A stretch of 64,000 nt of DNA from contig NZ_FPAC01000007.1 in NCBI RefSeq assembly GCF_900116105.1, positions 31,669 through 95,668 of the forward strand. The letters run 5' to 3'. Both the position numbers and the translations under genes were made by a program. Below the pieces are notes generated by a model, which saw only the letters and a list, made by a program, of their open reading frames with translations, was not told the DNA's origin and ran no database searches. Positions 1-8,987 of this stretch are shown piece after piece (position 1 is the first letter of the stretch; every line of letters starts with the position of its first letter). The stretch comes from Paenibacillus sp. 453mf (GTDB lineage: Bacteria; Bacillota; Bacilli; Paenibacillales; Paenibacillaceae).

Positions 1-209
1 CTCCCTCGACATACCTGCGTCCAAGCAAAAACAACCGGAGTGAACAGCACAAAAACAGCGTTTCCCCTTCCACCACAGTACGCAACAATCGCAACAAAAC
101 AGCCCTTTCCCCTTCCTCCAAAGCAGCATATTCCACCCAGTAGCTTCATTCCCCTCCACCTATGTATACCTCCAGTCAGCCCATTTCTCTTCTCCTCACA
201 CAAACGGAA

Positions 210-247
210 GCCCTCCTCTCTCATCCAATTAGATGAGCGAAGAGGGC
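210..247 (-). terminator. Weak hairpin downstream of gerE
   Basis: An imperfect inverted repeat (GCCCTC...GAGGGC outer arms, CTCATC/GATGAG inner arms) lies about 33 bases beyond the gerE stop. The tract after the stem on the minus strand is only moderately T-rich, so this is a possible rather than a certain terminator. Nothing else convincing is seen in bases 1-209. Confidence 0.35.
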
Positions 248-279
248 CATGACGAAAACGAATGAACCCCGTGTCTTCG

Positions 280-501
280 TCAGATTTTTAATTCTCCTAA
301 TTTGATCAATTCCACTACCGCTTGTGAACGACCCTTAACATTGAGTTTTTGCATGACATTAGAAATGTGATTTCGGACGGTTTTCTCGCTGATAAAGAGA
401 AGTCCTGCAATGTCTCGTGTCGTTTTGTCCTGCACCAGAAGCTCGAATACTTCGCGTTCACGGTGGGTCAACAAAAATTTGCTCTTGTGGTCACCCTTCA
501 A
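280..501 (-). CDS. gerE: Spore germination/coat regulator GerE, LuxR-type HTH protein
   Basis: A 73-residue protein that is almost entirely a LuxR-type helix-turn-helix (residues about 8-69). The core REREVFELLVQDKTT, the ISEKTVRNHIS recognition region and KGRSQAVVEL match Bacillus GerE as I remember it nearly residue for residue, and the length (73 against 74) agrees. GerE is the last mother-cell transcription factor of sporulation; it binds DNA directly and adjusts sigma-K promoters of coat and crust genes. The start is TTG, eight bases or so after AAGGAGGGG, which fixes it. A sigma-K-like promoter lies upstream at 562-589. It stands alone, divergent from the nag operon. Its presence beside a spore-surface island is suggestive, but gerE sits in many chromosomal contexts. 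Confidence 0.93.
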   Translation of the reverse strand: MKGDHKSKFLLTHREREVFELLVQDKTTRDIAGLLFISEKTVRNHISNVMQKLNVKGRSQAVVELIKLGELKI

Positions 502-561
502 TGTTTACCCCTCCTTGCCCGGGTTTGTATGGTGTAACAAGGTTAAGGGATACAGTCAAAT

Positions 562-589
562 CATCTTATGTAAAATCACCTATATTGGT
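562..589 (-). promoter_or_regulatory. Sigma-K-like promoter of gerE
   Basis: On the minus strand the sequence reads AC, 17 bases, then CATAAGATG. This matches the sigma-K pattern AC-N17-CATAnnnTA except for the final base. It lies about 60 bases upstream of the gerE start, and gerE is known to be transcribed by sigma-K in Bacillus. Confidence 0.45.
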
Positions 590-695
590 TCAATGCGCGG
601 AAAAAATTGGGCTAAAGATCCGCCTTCACGTACATGCTAGTAGGGTTAAGGAAATGTGTCGCTGACGGTTGATTTTGCAAGGCATTTTGATTAAG

Positions 696-722
696 ATGAA
701 ATTATACAAAAATAATTTTCAT
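696..722 (+). promoter_or_regulatory. Operator-like dyad upstream of the RpiR-family gene
   Basis: ATGAAAttAT and ATaaTTTTCAT form an imperfect 27-base dyad in the AT-rich region 50 bases before the rpiR-type gene. The position suits autoregulation by the RpiR protein or control of the whole nag operon. No clear -35/-10 pair could be fixed. Confidence 0.35.
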
Positions 723-771
723 TAAAATCAATATATTTGTGAAATTAATTTTCTAACAAGGCGGATGAGTT

Positions 772-1629
772 ATGACGACAATACTTAATGCTCTCTCCAG
801 AGAGCTCGATCAGCTTCCTTCCCAGGAACGCCGGATTGCAGAAGTTATTTTGGCATCTCCCGCTGAGGTGACCGGGTTATCGATTAAGGAACTAGCTGAG
901 AACAGCGGTACGAGTCCTGCAACGGTAACCCGTTTTTGCAAATCTCGTCATTTCAGAGGTTTTCCTGACTTTAAGATGAAGCTGGCAGCAGAAATTTCCC
1001 AGCCTACGGGAGTCACAGCTTATCAGGATATTGTCGCAGGAAATTCACTTACTACCATTATAGAAGCTATTGAAGCGAACCATCTCGCTTCCATTACAGA
1101 TACCACCCGTTTACTTGATCATGAACGCCTGGAGGATGCGATTAAGCTCTTGTGCAGCGCTAGACGCATCGATCTGTACGGGGTAGCTACCTCCTCCATT
1201 GTGACGCAGGACTTTTATCAGAAGCTGATCCGTATCGGCGTTTCCTGTACTGCTTTTTCGGACGGGCATATGCAGGTCACTTCAGCTTCTTCATTAGAAG
1301 AAGAGGACGTTGCTGTTGCCGTGTCCTATTCGGGTGAAACACAGGATACGATTGATGCACTCCTCTGTGCGAAAGAAAACGGAGCCCGTACCATCTCTCT
1401 AACCTCTTATGGACACAGTACACTGGCATCCATTGCGGATATTCCCTTATTCACATCTTCCCTGGAACAGGGCATGCGAAGAGGAGACATGGCCTCTCGT
1501 ATCGCACTCCTTCATGTGATCGATATTATATTTACCGGCATGGTTAGTCACGACTTTGATCGGTTTGTCCCTAGATTGAATGTGTCCTATGAGCAAGTGC
1601 AGCGTACCAAACTAAGAAATGAAGGGTGA
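772..1629 (+). CDS. RpiR/MurR-family transcriptional regulator of amino-sugar genes
   Basis: A 285-residue protein with an N-terminal RpiR-type helix-turn-helix (residues 1-77, including TSPATVTRFCK) and a C-terminal SIS sugar-phosphate isomerase-like domain (about 110-250, with SYSGETQDTIDA). The SIS domain of this family senses a phosphosugar rather than catalysing. It is the first gene of rpiR-nagB-nagA, only six bases before nagB, so it probably controls amino-sugar catabolism in response to GlcNAc-6-P, GlcN-6-P or MurNAc-6-P. Bacilli more often use the GntR-type NagR/YvoA for this job. The ATG at 772 follows AAGGCGG. Repressor or activator cannot be told from sequence. Confidence 0.88.
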   Translation: MTTILNALSRELDQLPSQERRIAEVILASPAEVTGLSIKELAENSGTSPATVTRFCKSRHFRGFPDFKMKLAAEISQPTGVTAYQDIVAGNSLTTIIEAIEANHLASITDTTRLLDHERLEDAIKLLCSARRIDLYGVATSSIVTQDFYQKLIRIGVSCTAFSDGHMQVTSASSLEEEDVAVAVSYSGETQDTIDALLCAKENGARTISLTSYGHSTLASIADIPLFTSSLEQGMRRGDMASRIALLHVIDIIFTGMVSHDFDRFVPRLNVSYEQVQRTKLRNEG

Positions 1630-1635
1630 GATAAT

Positions 1636-2361
1636 ATGAATATTTGGACTTTTGAACATGAACAGGACTTGAATGCAACCGGGGCCGGAATCATTGCCGC
1701 TCTTCTGCAATCCAAGCGTAAGGCCGTATTGGGTCTCGCAACAGGAAGTTCCCCTGTCGGCATATATAAGGAACTTATTCAAATGTATAGCAAAGGGCTC
1801 GTCAGCTTTGCCCAAGCCTCCTCCTTCAATCTTGATGAGTATGTAGGACTTCCTGAAGATCATCCACAGAGCTACCGGAGCTTTATGAATGAGCAATTGT
1901 TTAATCACATTGATATGAATATGAACCACAACCATGTACCGAATGGGAATGCATCTGATCTAGCAGTGGAATGTACTCATTATGAGCAGCTTGTCAATGA
2001 TCACGGCCCTGTCGACATCCAGCTGCTAGGCATAGGACATAACGGGCATATCGGCTTCAATGAGCCTGGGTCAAGCCTAACGAGCGGAACTCATGTCGTT
2101 GATCTCAAAGAGGAAACCCGCAAGGCGAACGCACGATTCTTTGATTCTCCATCCGATGTGCCTAAGCAGGCCATGACGATGGGCGTCGGCTCTATTCTAA
2201 AAGCGAAACAAATTCTTCTCGTTGCCCGTGGTGAAGACAAGGCAGAAATTATTCGTACAGCCCTGACCGGTCCCATTACAACTGAGTGCCCTGCTTCCTT
2301 GCTTCAGTGCCATCCAAACGTTATTGTACTGTTAGACCGTGGTGCAGGGAGGCTGATGTAG
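1636..2361 (+). CDS. nagB: Glucosamine-6-phosphate deaminase
   Basis: Converts glucosamine-6-phosphate to fructose-6-phosphate and ammonia in the cytoplasm, the entry of amino sugars into glycolysis. The phosphate loop ATGSSPVGIY is near residue 37, the catalytic-acid region FNLDEYVGL near 64, and the GIGHNGHIGFNEPG motif follows. At 241 residues it matches the Bacillus enzymes (about 242) and lacks the C-terminal extension of the allosteric E. coli type. It sits between the RpiR regulator and nagA; the nagA TTG follows the nagB TAG directly, so translation is probably coupled. Confidence 0.95.
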   Translation: MNIWTFEHEQDLNATGAGIIAALLQSKRKAVLGLATGSSPVGIYKELIQMYSKGLVSFAQASSFNLDEYVGLPEDHPQSYRSFMNEQLFNHIDMNMNHNHVPNGNASDLAVECTHYEQLVNDHGPVDIQLLGIGHNGHIGFNEPGSSLTSGTHVVDLKEETRKANARFFDSPSDVPKQAMTMGVGSILKAKQILLVARGEDKAEIIRTALTGPITTECPASLLQCHPNVIVLLDRGAGRLM

Positions 2362-3540
2362 TTGCTTACTAAAATATACGGAAATGTAGTAACCAAAGAC
2401 AGCCTGATTGAGGATGGCGTTGTTGTCATTGAGAATGAAACCATCGTATACGCAGGGACGAATGCGGGCTTACCCCATCGATGGAACGAAGGGGACATTG
2501 AAACGTTCACAAGCGAGGATGGATATATTCTTCCCGGCTTCATTGATATCCACGTCCATGGCGGCGGTGGTGAGGACTTCATGAACTCAGATCAGAGCGT
2601 ACTCGATACGATAACGTCTTACCATGCTTCTCAAGGAACGACGACGATGCTCGCTACGACTATGACCGCACCTAAAGATTGGATTGACAAGGTACTCAGC
2701 GAAGTGAACAAATACCGTTCCAAAGAGATGCCTTACGCACAGCTTGCAGGGGTTCATTTGGAAGGACCCTTTATTAGTCCCAAATGGCCTGGAGCACAAA
2801 ATCCAGATCATATCTCGCTGCCGGATGTAAACTGGCTGATCTCTTGGGAACAGCAATATCCTGAACTCATTCAGCAAGTAACTCTTGCACCTGAGCAACA
2901 AGGTGCGCATGAGGTGATCGCATGGCTCAGAGAAAAAGGAATCATCGCCGCATTAGGTCATACAGATGCAACTTATGAAGAAGTAGAAGCCGCTGTTGAA
3001 GCGGGACTCCATCATGCTGTTCATACCTTTAACGCGATGACGCCTCTTCATCACCGTAAACCAGGTGTAGCCGGGGCTGTGCTCAGTGATGAACGAATCA
3101 GCGCTGAAGTGATTGCAGACGGAATTCATGTCCATCCTGCTGCGGTGTCTCTTCTTGCTCAGTTAAAAAGCAAGCTGCAGAAGCTGGTACTCATTACGGA
3201 TGCCATATCAGCGACTGGGCTTGAGGACGGGAATTACACGCTCGGTGACCTGCCGGTTATCGTCAAGGAAGGTGTGGCTCGTTTACAGGATGGTGTTACT
3301 CTTGCAGGCAGCACACTCACGATGATTCGCGGCTTCCGCTTCCTCATGCAGGAGGCCGGGCTCAGTATAATAGAAGCTTCGCAGGCAGCTAGTCATAATC
3401 CGGCCGAGCTTCTGGGCATCTTGGATGCCACAGGAACCATTGAGCAAGGGAAGCAAGCGGACCTACTGCTGTTGGATGCCTCCCTCGAACTTAAACAGGT
3501 TTGGATTAAAGGACGTGCACTAAGTACGGATAGCAACTAA
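2362..3540 (+). CDS. nagA: N-acetylglucosamine-6-phosphate deacetylase
   Basis: Removes the acetyl group from GlcNAc-6-P to feed NagB. This is an amidohydrolase-fold enzyme of 392 residues, normal for the family. Metal and substrate motifs visible in order are GFIDIHVHGGGG, GVHLEGPFIS, ALGHTDA, VHTFNAM and LITDAIS. Translation starts at TTG, immediately after the nagB stop. It is the last gene of the operon and is followed by a strong terminator at 3571. No sugar transporter gene accompanies the operon here, so the GlcNAc PTS component must lie elsewhere. Confidence 0.95.
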   Translation: MLTKIYGNVVTKDSLIEDGVVVIENETIVYAGTNAGLPHRWNEGDIETFTSEDGYILPGFIDIHVHGGGGEDFMNSDQSVLDTITSYHASQGTTTMLATTMTAPKDWIDKVLSEVNKYRSKEMPYAQLAGVHLEGPFISPKWPGAQNPDHISLPDVNWLISWEQQYPELIQQVTLAPEQQGAHEVIAWLREKGIIAALGHTDATYEEVEAAVEAGLHHAVHTFNAMTPLHHRKPGVAGAVLSDERISAEVIADGIHVHPAAVSLLAQLKSKLQKLVLITDAISATGLEDGNYTLGDLPVIVKEGVARLQDGVTLAGSTLTMIRGFRFLMQEAGLSIIEASQAASHNPAELLGILDATGTIEQGKQADLLLLDASLELKQVWIKGRALSTDSN

Positions 3541-3570
3541 CCACGGTACAAACTAAATTAAAGTAAGACA

Positions 3571-3616
3571 AGGCGTTGTCCCCTTAGATTATCTCTCTAA
3601 GAACAACGCCTTTTTA
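3571..3616 (+). terminator. Rho-independent terminator of the nag operon
   Basis: A perfect nine-base stem (AGGCGTTGT/ACAACGCCT) extended by an inner CTTAG/CTAAG stem, followed by TTTTTA, 30 bases beyond the nagA stop. Confidence 0.85.
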
Positions 3617-3648
3617 TATTCATTCCCCATAAGCTCTTCTATTCTGGA

Positions 3649-4461
3649 TTAACGATTTTTATTGTTGTCCATCATTGTTCCATTCGTCGGGAACAAACGA
3701 TCCATCATGGTTTGAAATTCATCAATAAATCCGCTGATTGGTCTACCTTCGGCAACATCATTGACATAACCTTGAGCGCGACCTACAAAGTCTGGATTCG
3801 CCGAGATGTAGACATTTTTCACATTTGGAGCCAATTCTTTGATCTTCCCTGTGATCTCTTTCTTCATTAGATCGGATACATCTTCTTCGGCCACGTCATG
3901 ATCATTCATTTTTGTATACGTAGTCGGACCTTTTGTCTCATTCATTCGAACATTGTTAGGATTAAATATCCCACCTGCTCCTCGAGGACCGTTCGCGTTG
4001 TCTCCAAGCATGTTGCTCTGGGAGTAGTCATTGGTGAGCCCAGGAGCGATCCCGCTTGTTGTATAAGGAGCTCGTGTCCCAGTCTTTACACCCATGCTGC
4101 TGAGGTTCTTGCTCTTCATATTACGTTGATTGTGATGGCGGGTGCTTTGCGGCTGAACTCCGTCTTTGAGCGATACCGCAACATAAGCATTATTATCAGT
4201 AAGGAGAACATAAGCATTTCCCACTCCATCCATATCAGATACAACCTTAGACAGATCATCGCTGTTTCTGAGATTATTGGTACGATGAACACTGTTCGCA
4301 TTTAAACCGAACTGCTTGTTATTACTGGCTTTGTTGTTACGCACTTGATTAGTGTTCAAATTATGATCCGTGTTTGTTCCACAGCCTGTTAATCCAGACA
4401 TGACAAGTAAGGCGGTAGATAAAGATAAAGTGATCGCTTTCGTTTTGTTCATTCCTGGCAT
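3649..4461 (-). CDS. YhcN/YlaJ-family sporulation lipoprotein
   Basis: A 270-residue predicted lipoprotein. It has a basic start, a hydrophobic signal segment (residues 9-23) and a lipobox ending LTGC with Cys27 as the lipidation site. A long Asn-rich, low-complexity linker follows. The C-terminal half resembles the YhcN/YlaJ spore lipoprotein domain (DDLSKVVSDMDGVGNAYVLL, then APNVKNVYISANPDFVGR), which is found in spore membranes and linked to germination. I place the start at the ATG eight bases after GGAGG (4461). An ATG five codons earlier overlaps that ribosome binding site. It is monocistronic, converging on the nag operon. Confidence 0.82.
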   Translation of the reverse strand: MPGMNKTKAITLSLSTALLVMSGLTGCGTNTDHNLNTNQVRNNKASNNKQFGLNANSVHRTNNLRNSDDLSKVVSDMDGVGNAYVLLTDNNAYVAVSLKDGVQPQSTRHHNQRNMKSKNLSSMGVKTGTRAPYTTSGIAPGLTNDYSQSNMLGDNANGPRGAGGIFNPNNVRMNETKGPTTYTKMNDHDVAEEDVSDLMKKEITGKIKELAPNVKNVYISANPDFVGRAQGYVNDVAEGRPISGFIDEFQTMMDRLFPTNGTMMDNNKNR

Positions 4462-4610
4462 TCGTTCATCCTCCATTTCAAGTGTAGGTTAGGGTACTCC
4501 ATTAAGGTGCACCAATCTGCTAACCTATATGCTGAAAGGATTTGGAACCAACTGATGAATCTGTATGCCTTCAACTACGTATCTTGCTTCATCCGAATCG
4601 ACTGATATTG

Positions 4611-4704
4611 TAAAAAAAGAAAAACCGCCATCAGAGATAGATTCAACTAAGATCTGAACGAAGGATCTCATTCAATTCTATCGTTCATTCCAAATGGCGA
4701 TTTT
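4611..4704 (-). terminator. Long-stem terminator of the Gld-type ABC operon
   Basis: On the minus strand AAAATCGCCAT pairs with ATGGCGGTTTT around a second imperfect stem of about 19 bases (GATAGAATTGAATGAGATC against GATCTTAGTTGAATCTATC), then TTTTTCTTTTTTT. It begins 35 bases after the DUF4340 stop. The roughly 90-base structure is long for a terminator but has the right T-tract. Confidence 0.75.
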
Positions 4705-4738
4705 CCTTGTTATATTTAAGTTTTATTTAGTATCTGCT

Positions 4739-5683
4739 TCACTCAGTATCTGCATCATTCACTTCCGCATCGCTGATTAGCAGCTCTTCTGCTTTGTCCT
4801 TAATTTCTTGAATGGAATCTGCCGCAAGAACATAGCTGAGTGAATCATCTGCTGTCTTGACGAAGATCACTCCGGGCTCTGATGAATTCATCCAGCCTTG
4901 ATATACTCTGTTCGTACCGTCTTCCAATGCTGCGGTCAATGTAAAAGCAATCTGAGCCTGATCGGCATCAAGCGGCTTGAGTACTTGATCTGTAGCAATA
5001 TTCTTTGTCAGATTCATTAAGGAATCCGCTTCAGCGAGCTCAACATCCTTACCATTCATGGTCCAGCTGTTCTCTTCCTCTGGTGTACGTCTCAGCACCC
5101 AAGTCGAATCTTCACCTTCCCATTCCAGCGATTCTAGCTGGTCATTGTCCCATTCGAATGGCGTTGTATCCATGAATTGAAGCGGACTGAGCATCAGGCT
5201 TGAAACCTGAGCTTCGCTCACAGCTGCCACCTGACTTCCGTCAATCTGCACATAATTATCTTCTCCTGTAGGCAACATATGACCAACGGCCAAGGTTAAT
5301 TCAGTGCCATTCTGAGCTGTCATGACGATGCCGTCTCCAGCAAGATCAAGGCCGTATTTCTCGACATCCGTTGGGTTATCCACGATTACCTTCGTAATTT
5401 CAGCTGTACGGAGTGCTTCTAGCCAGTTGCCTACTGCATAGCTGTTCACGGGATAAGCCTCGGGTTTCGTCATGACCCAGCCATCCTGCTCTTTGGTCAA
5501 CTGGACTTCTTCCCCTCCGGTAATAACACTGAATTTCTCGATTTCACCAGGATCAATGGTGCTGGTATCCATGAGCTTGCGAGCCGTTTCCGGTTCTTCC
5601 TTGAAGTAGTTCTGGGAGTGAGCGTAGATCCAGCCGCCTGCCAGAATCACCAGCAGCAACAGAGTAGGAATGAATTTCTTCAT
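4739..5683 (-). CDS. DUF4340 domain protein of a Gld-type ABC exporter
   Basis: A 314-residue protein with one N-terminal membrane segment (about residues 4-20, KKFIPTLLLLVILAGGWIY). A large extracytoplasmic part follows, made of repeated beta-rich units such as the VQLTKEQDGWVMTKP stretch. DUF4340 proteins regularly accompany GldA/GldF/GldG-type transporters; their role is unknown. The ATG at 5683 shares one base with the stop of the preceding gene (TAATG), so translation is coupled. An in-frame GTG seven codons upstream lies over the ribosome binding site and is less likely. Last gene of the four-gene operon. Confidence 0.8.
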   Translation of the reverse strand: MKKFIPTLLLLVILAGGWIYAHSQNYFKEEPETARKLMDTSTIDPGEIEKFSVITGGEEVQLTKEQDGWVMTKPEAYPVNSYAVGNWLEALRTAEITKVIVDNPTDVEKYGLDLAGDGIVMTAQNGTELTLAVGHMLPTGEDNYVQIDGSQVAAVSEAQVSSLMLSPLQFMDTTPFEWDNDQLESLEWEGEDSTWVLRRTPEEENSWTMNGKDVELAEADSLMNLTKNIATDQVLKPLDADQAQIAFTLTAALEDGTNRVYQGWMNSSEPGVIFVKTADDSLSYVLAADSIQEIKDKAEELLISDAEVNDADTE

Positions 5684-7068
5684 TATCTTCTCCGCCTCCA
5701 CCATAATAGAATACCTGCAATAACAAACAGCAGCGGGAATAAAATGACGGAGATAACAAAAATTCCAGAGCCTTGAGACGGTGTCAAATAAGCCAATTCA
5801 TAGCCCGCCTGCTCTTTGGGTCTGATCGTAACGCCGTTCTCCTTCTCAGCCAAGTAATTTACCGTGTTTAGAATAAAATCACGGTTCCCGCCCGTCGAAA
5901 ATTCCGAATCCTGAATAAAAGTGGTTGCACCCAGTATAACTGCCTTTGGCTTCCCTTCCGCTGTGCTTATGGCATATCCCACATCTACAGGTCCCTGCAG
6001 ATCGGCATCTGCATCATTGTCCGTTTCGTTTACGAGCAGCCCTTCCACATTCGTTTCCCCATAGCTGCTATCTGAAGACTTCACAATCGGAGCGACCGTC
6101 CATTTCTCCTGCTCGGTGGCGCTGAGCCCAAGAGTGAGTGAAAATACCGGGGTTAAGTTATTCTCAATCAGCTTATCTGTAATCGTGTGAGACTGAAATA
6201 CCGGCATGGACCACAGCGGTCCCATGGTCAGCGACTGTTCCGGGTCCACCATTACCACGTGTTCGTTATGGACTCCATATTGCTCAGCGAGCGCGTCAAC
6301 ATTAGGCCAGGCGGTATCCATATTTTCATGAAAAGCCATCGTAAGCAGCAATTTCCCACCATTGTCCATATACGACTGTATCTGCTTCATCTCTGTATCC
6401 GTCAGATCGTTTTGTGGTCCCAGAATAGCCAGTACATCCGTTCCTTCCGGCACGGACTCTCCAGCTGCAAGAGATATTTCTTCGGTCTCGACATTGCTCT
6501 GATTCAGGGATGATTGAAAGCTTGTTGCGAGAGACAAGTCCAGCTCGCCATGCCCTGTAAGAAGGGCCACTCGGTGTACTTCATCAGAAGAGAGCGAATT
6601 CAATGCCTGCGTCAGCTTCTCTTCTCCGGAGAATAGATAAGAGCCTTCTGTCTCACCAGAAGTAAAGAGATCAATCATAGGAATAACCTGCTGCTTGTCC
6701 CCTTGGACAAGCACAATAGAGCTTGCCGTTAGACCATACTGCTGGGCCAAGATGGGTTCGTTCTCCAGATTATAATGTTCTACTTTTAATTTATTGTTTC
6801 GTTTACTGTATTCATCAACAATATCCTGCACTTCCCTGTTCAGCAGCTCGTCACTGGAGGAATTTACGGTGAAGACCAGCACTCTAACGTCTTCTTCCAC
6901 ACTTTTAATCGCCTCCAAGGTTTGCTCAGACAATGTATTCTGCTTGTTCGCTGTCAGGTCAAGCTGGAAGCCGCCTAATGAGTTCATGAATAACGTGAGC
7001 AATATAAAAATACCGATCACTGCAATGGATATAATGGCACTGTTCGTATGATTCAACCATTTTTTCAT
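5683..7068 (-). CDS. GldG-family ABC transporter auxiliary protein
   Basis: A 461-residue membrane-anchored protein. It has an N-terminal transmembrane helix (about 12-35) and a long extracytoplasmic domain of the ABC_transp_aux/GldG type, including SVEEDVRVLVFT and the DVLAILGPQNDLTDTEMKQI segment. A C-terminal helix follows, ending in a cytoplasmic RRRR tail. Proteins of this type act with ABC-2 permeases; in Bacteroidetes GldG is needed for gliding, but in Firmicutes the substrate is unknown. The ATG at 7068 follows GGAGG by eight bases; an in-frame GTG upstream overlaps that site. Confidence 0.82.
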   Translation of the reverse strand: MKKWLNHTNSAIISIAVIGIFILLTLFMNSLGGFQLDLTANKQNTLSEQTLEAIKSVEEDVRVLVFTVNSSSDELLNREVQDIVDEYSKRNNKLKVEHYNLENEPILAQQYGLTASSIVLVQGDKQQVIPMIDLFTSGETEGSYLFSGEEKLTQALNSLSSDEVHRVALLTGHGELDLSLATSFQSSLNQSNVETEEISLAAGESVPEGTDVLAILGPQNDLTDTEMKQIQSYMDNGGKLLLTMAFHENMDTAWPNVDALAEQYGVHNEHVVMVDPEQSLTMGPLWSMPVFQSHTITDKLIENNLTPVFSLTLGLSATEQEKWTVAPIVKSSDSSYGETNVEGLLVNETDNDADADLQGPVDVGYAISTAEGKPKAVILGATTFIQDSEFSTGGNRDFILNTVNYLAEKENGVTIRPKEQAGYELAYLTPSQGSGIFVISVILFPLLFVIAGILLWWRRRR

Positions 7069-7073
7069 CTCTC

Positions 7074-7784
7074 TTACCTCCACCTTTTCCGCTCGACGCC
7101 TTGAATGCTGAGCGTGAGGAATAAGGCTGTCAAAGTAAGATAGAAGATGACATCCGATCCTCTAATGACACCCTTTGTGAAATTCATGAACCGGCTCGAC
7201 AAGGAGAAGGGTTCAAGCCATGCTGTAATTGCAGCATTTCCGCCGAAAGAATCCAGCATCCATAATACAAACAGAAGGATAAAGCCTGCCACGGCAGAAA
7301 CCATTTGGTGCTGGGATAAAGAGGAGGCAAACATGCCGATTGCCATCATCGCTGCACCGAGCAGGAAGAGCCCAAGTGCGGATACCCACACCGTCGTCTC
7401 ATTGATATCCCCATAGAAGGACATGAACAGCGGATAAGTAAGGCTGCACAGAATAAGAGCCATGAGGATGACCAAACTCGCCAGAAACTTACCGAACACA
7501 ATCTCCAACACGCTTGAAGGCGAAGTCATTAAGAGTTCATCTGTGCCTTGTCGAAATTCTTCCGCGATCAGCCGCATGGTCAGCAGCGGGATAACATAGA
7601 GCAGCAGTGATATCGTATCTCCCAGAACAAGGCGATAATCTACGATACTTGGCTGATAGTAGACAAAGCTCATGAAAAACAAAAAACTCGACAACAAGAC
7701 ATATACCGCAAAGGCAAAATAGGTGGTTGGAGCGAGAAAATAAGCTTGCAGCTCTTTGTAAAATATAGCAAGCATTCGTTTCAT
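7074..7784 (-). CDS. ABC-2 type permease, GldF-like
   Basis: A 236-residue integral membrane protein with about six hydrophobic helices. It starts with the typical ABC-2 entry MLAIFYKELQAYFLAPTTY and contains the conserved RLIAEEFRQGTDELLMTSP segment of GldF-like permeases. It forms the membrane channel for the ATPase encoded just upstream. Its ATG overlaps the ATPase stop by four bases, and its own stop lies inside the ribosome binding site of the GldG gene, so the genes are tightly coupled. The exported substrate is not evident. Confidence 0.88.
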   Translation of the reverse strand: MKRMLAIFYKELQAYFLAPTTYFAFAVYVLLSSFLFFMSFVYYQPSIVDYRLVLGDTISLLLYVIPLLTMRLIAEEFRQGTDELLMTSPSSVLEIVFGKFLASLVILMALILCSLTYPLFMSFYGDINETTVWVSALGLFLLGAAMMAIGMFASSLSQHQMVSAVAGFILLFVLWMLDSFGGNAAITAWLEPFSLSSRFMNFTKGVIRGSDVIFYLTLTALFLTLSIQGVERKRWR

Positions 7785-8815
7785 CTGTTCTCACTTCCCT
7801 TCTGCTCTGCCTGTTCTTGTTCAGGGGCAGAGATAGGGAGTGAAATTTTTTTATCGGAATCCACTTCTCCGGCTTCATCTGTCGTCAGCTTCTGGAATAT
7901 CTCTTCAAGAGATTGGTCCTGCTTCTTCATTTCGAGTATAGGGAGCTCTGATCTCGCCAGTAAATAGAACAAATCTTCTCTATAATCATAATGAGCAGAT
8001 GCATTCAGTTCTAAGCGGACGATACCGTCCTCTTCCTTATGTGTGCTCAGCTGAACCTTCTCCTCCAATCCCTCTCCCCAGGCTCGAATCAGCGGGACGA
8101 CGGTCTCCGATTCTCCCTTTACAGTTAGAGAAACGTGGAATGATTGATTCATTGTACTGCCGATCGATGCAGGAGCCCCATCCATCACCAGCTGTCCTTC
8201 ATTAATGATCAGCACTCTGCTGCAAAGGGTACTCACCTCAGGCAATATATGCGTGCTAAGCAGTACGGTATGATTATCGCCGAGCTCTCTTATGAGATTG
8301 CGGATTTCCATGATTTGATTAGGGTCAAGTCCTGATGTCGGTTCATCAAGCACAAGCAAGTCCGGCTTATGTATAATTGCACCAGCCAGCCCTACTCTCT
8401 GCTTGTAACCTTTGGACAAGGTCCTAATGATCTGACGCTCTCGCCCAGTGAGTCCAAGTCTTGACAACATTTCGTCAACTCTGCGCTTTTGTTCTCTGGC
8501 TGGCACATCTCTCAGTTTAGCAACAAATCTCAAGTACGAAAGAATCGACATATCTGGATACAAGGGAGGCGTTTCGGGTAAATATCCAATTCGGGACCGG
8601 ACTTTTTTACCCTGCTCATGCACGGATTCACCATCGAGGAGCACTTTGCCTTCAGTCGGCCGCAAATACCCGGTGATCATGCGCATGGTTGTCGTTTTAC
8701 CAGCTCCGTTTGGACCTAGAAAACCGACGATCTCTCCACGCTCCATCGAAAAGTCCATATGATGTACTCCCCTATGGCTGTCGAACGTCTTGCTTACCTG
8801 ATCTAACCTCAGCAC
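7781..8815 (-). CDS. ABC transporter ATP-binding protein, GldA-like
   Basis: A 344-residue ATPase. Walker A GPNGAGKTTT (about 34-43), the signature LSKGYKQRVGLAGA, Walker B LLVLDEPTSGLDP and the switch histidine LLSTHIL are all intact. A C-terminal extension of about 110 residues beyond the core matches GldA-like proteins and ends in a charged tail. The start is GTG, eight bases after AAGGAAG. First gene of the operon with the GldF-like permease, the GldG-like protein and DUF4340. The lone glycosyltransferase at 9096 diverges from it; a functional link between them is not shown. Confidence 0.9.
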   Translation of the reverse strand: MLRLDQVSKTFDSHRGVHHMDFSMERGEIVGFLGPNGAGKTTTMRMITGYLRPTEGKVLLDGESVHEQGKKVRSRIGYLPETPPLYPDMSILSYLRFVAKLRDVPAREQKRRVDEMLSRLGLTGRERQIIRTLSKGYKQRVGLAGAIIHKPDLLVLDEPTSGLDPNQIMEIRNLIRELGDNHTVLLSTHILPEVSTLCSRVLIINEGQLVMDGAPASIGSTMNQSFHVSLTVKGESETVVPLIRAWGEGLEEKVQLSTHKEEDGIVRLELNASAHYDYREDLFYLLARSELPILEMKKQDQSLEEIFQKLTTDEAGEVDSDKKISLPISAPEQEQAEQKGSENR

Positions 8816-8987
8816 ATTGGCTACTTCCTTTCTATATCAATTCAGACCTAAATATGATCCATACTAAGCATAGCCAACCAACTATAAACATGGCTTAAAT
8901 GAATTTAAAAGAATCCTTAAAAAAATATGTCCAAATTGTGAATGCGTAGCTCTAAGCCCACACTCTATTCCGTTCTACCACGTACTT

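Noticed and set aside
40-252. Open frame of 70 codons rich in Pro at the left edge
   Set aside because: No ribosome binding site, biased composition without a protein-like pattern, and it runs through the hairpin downstream of gerE.
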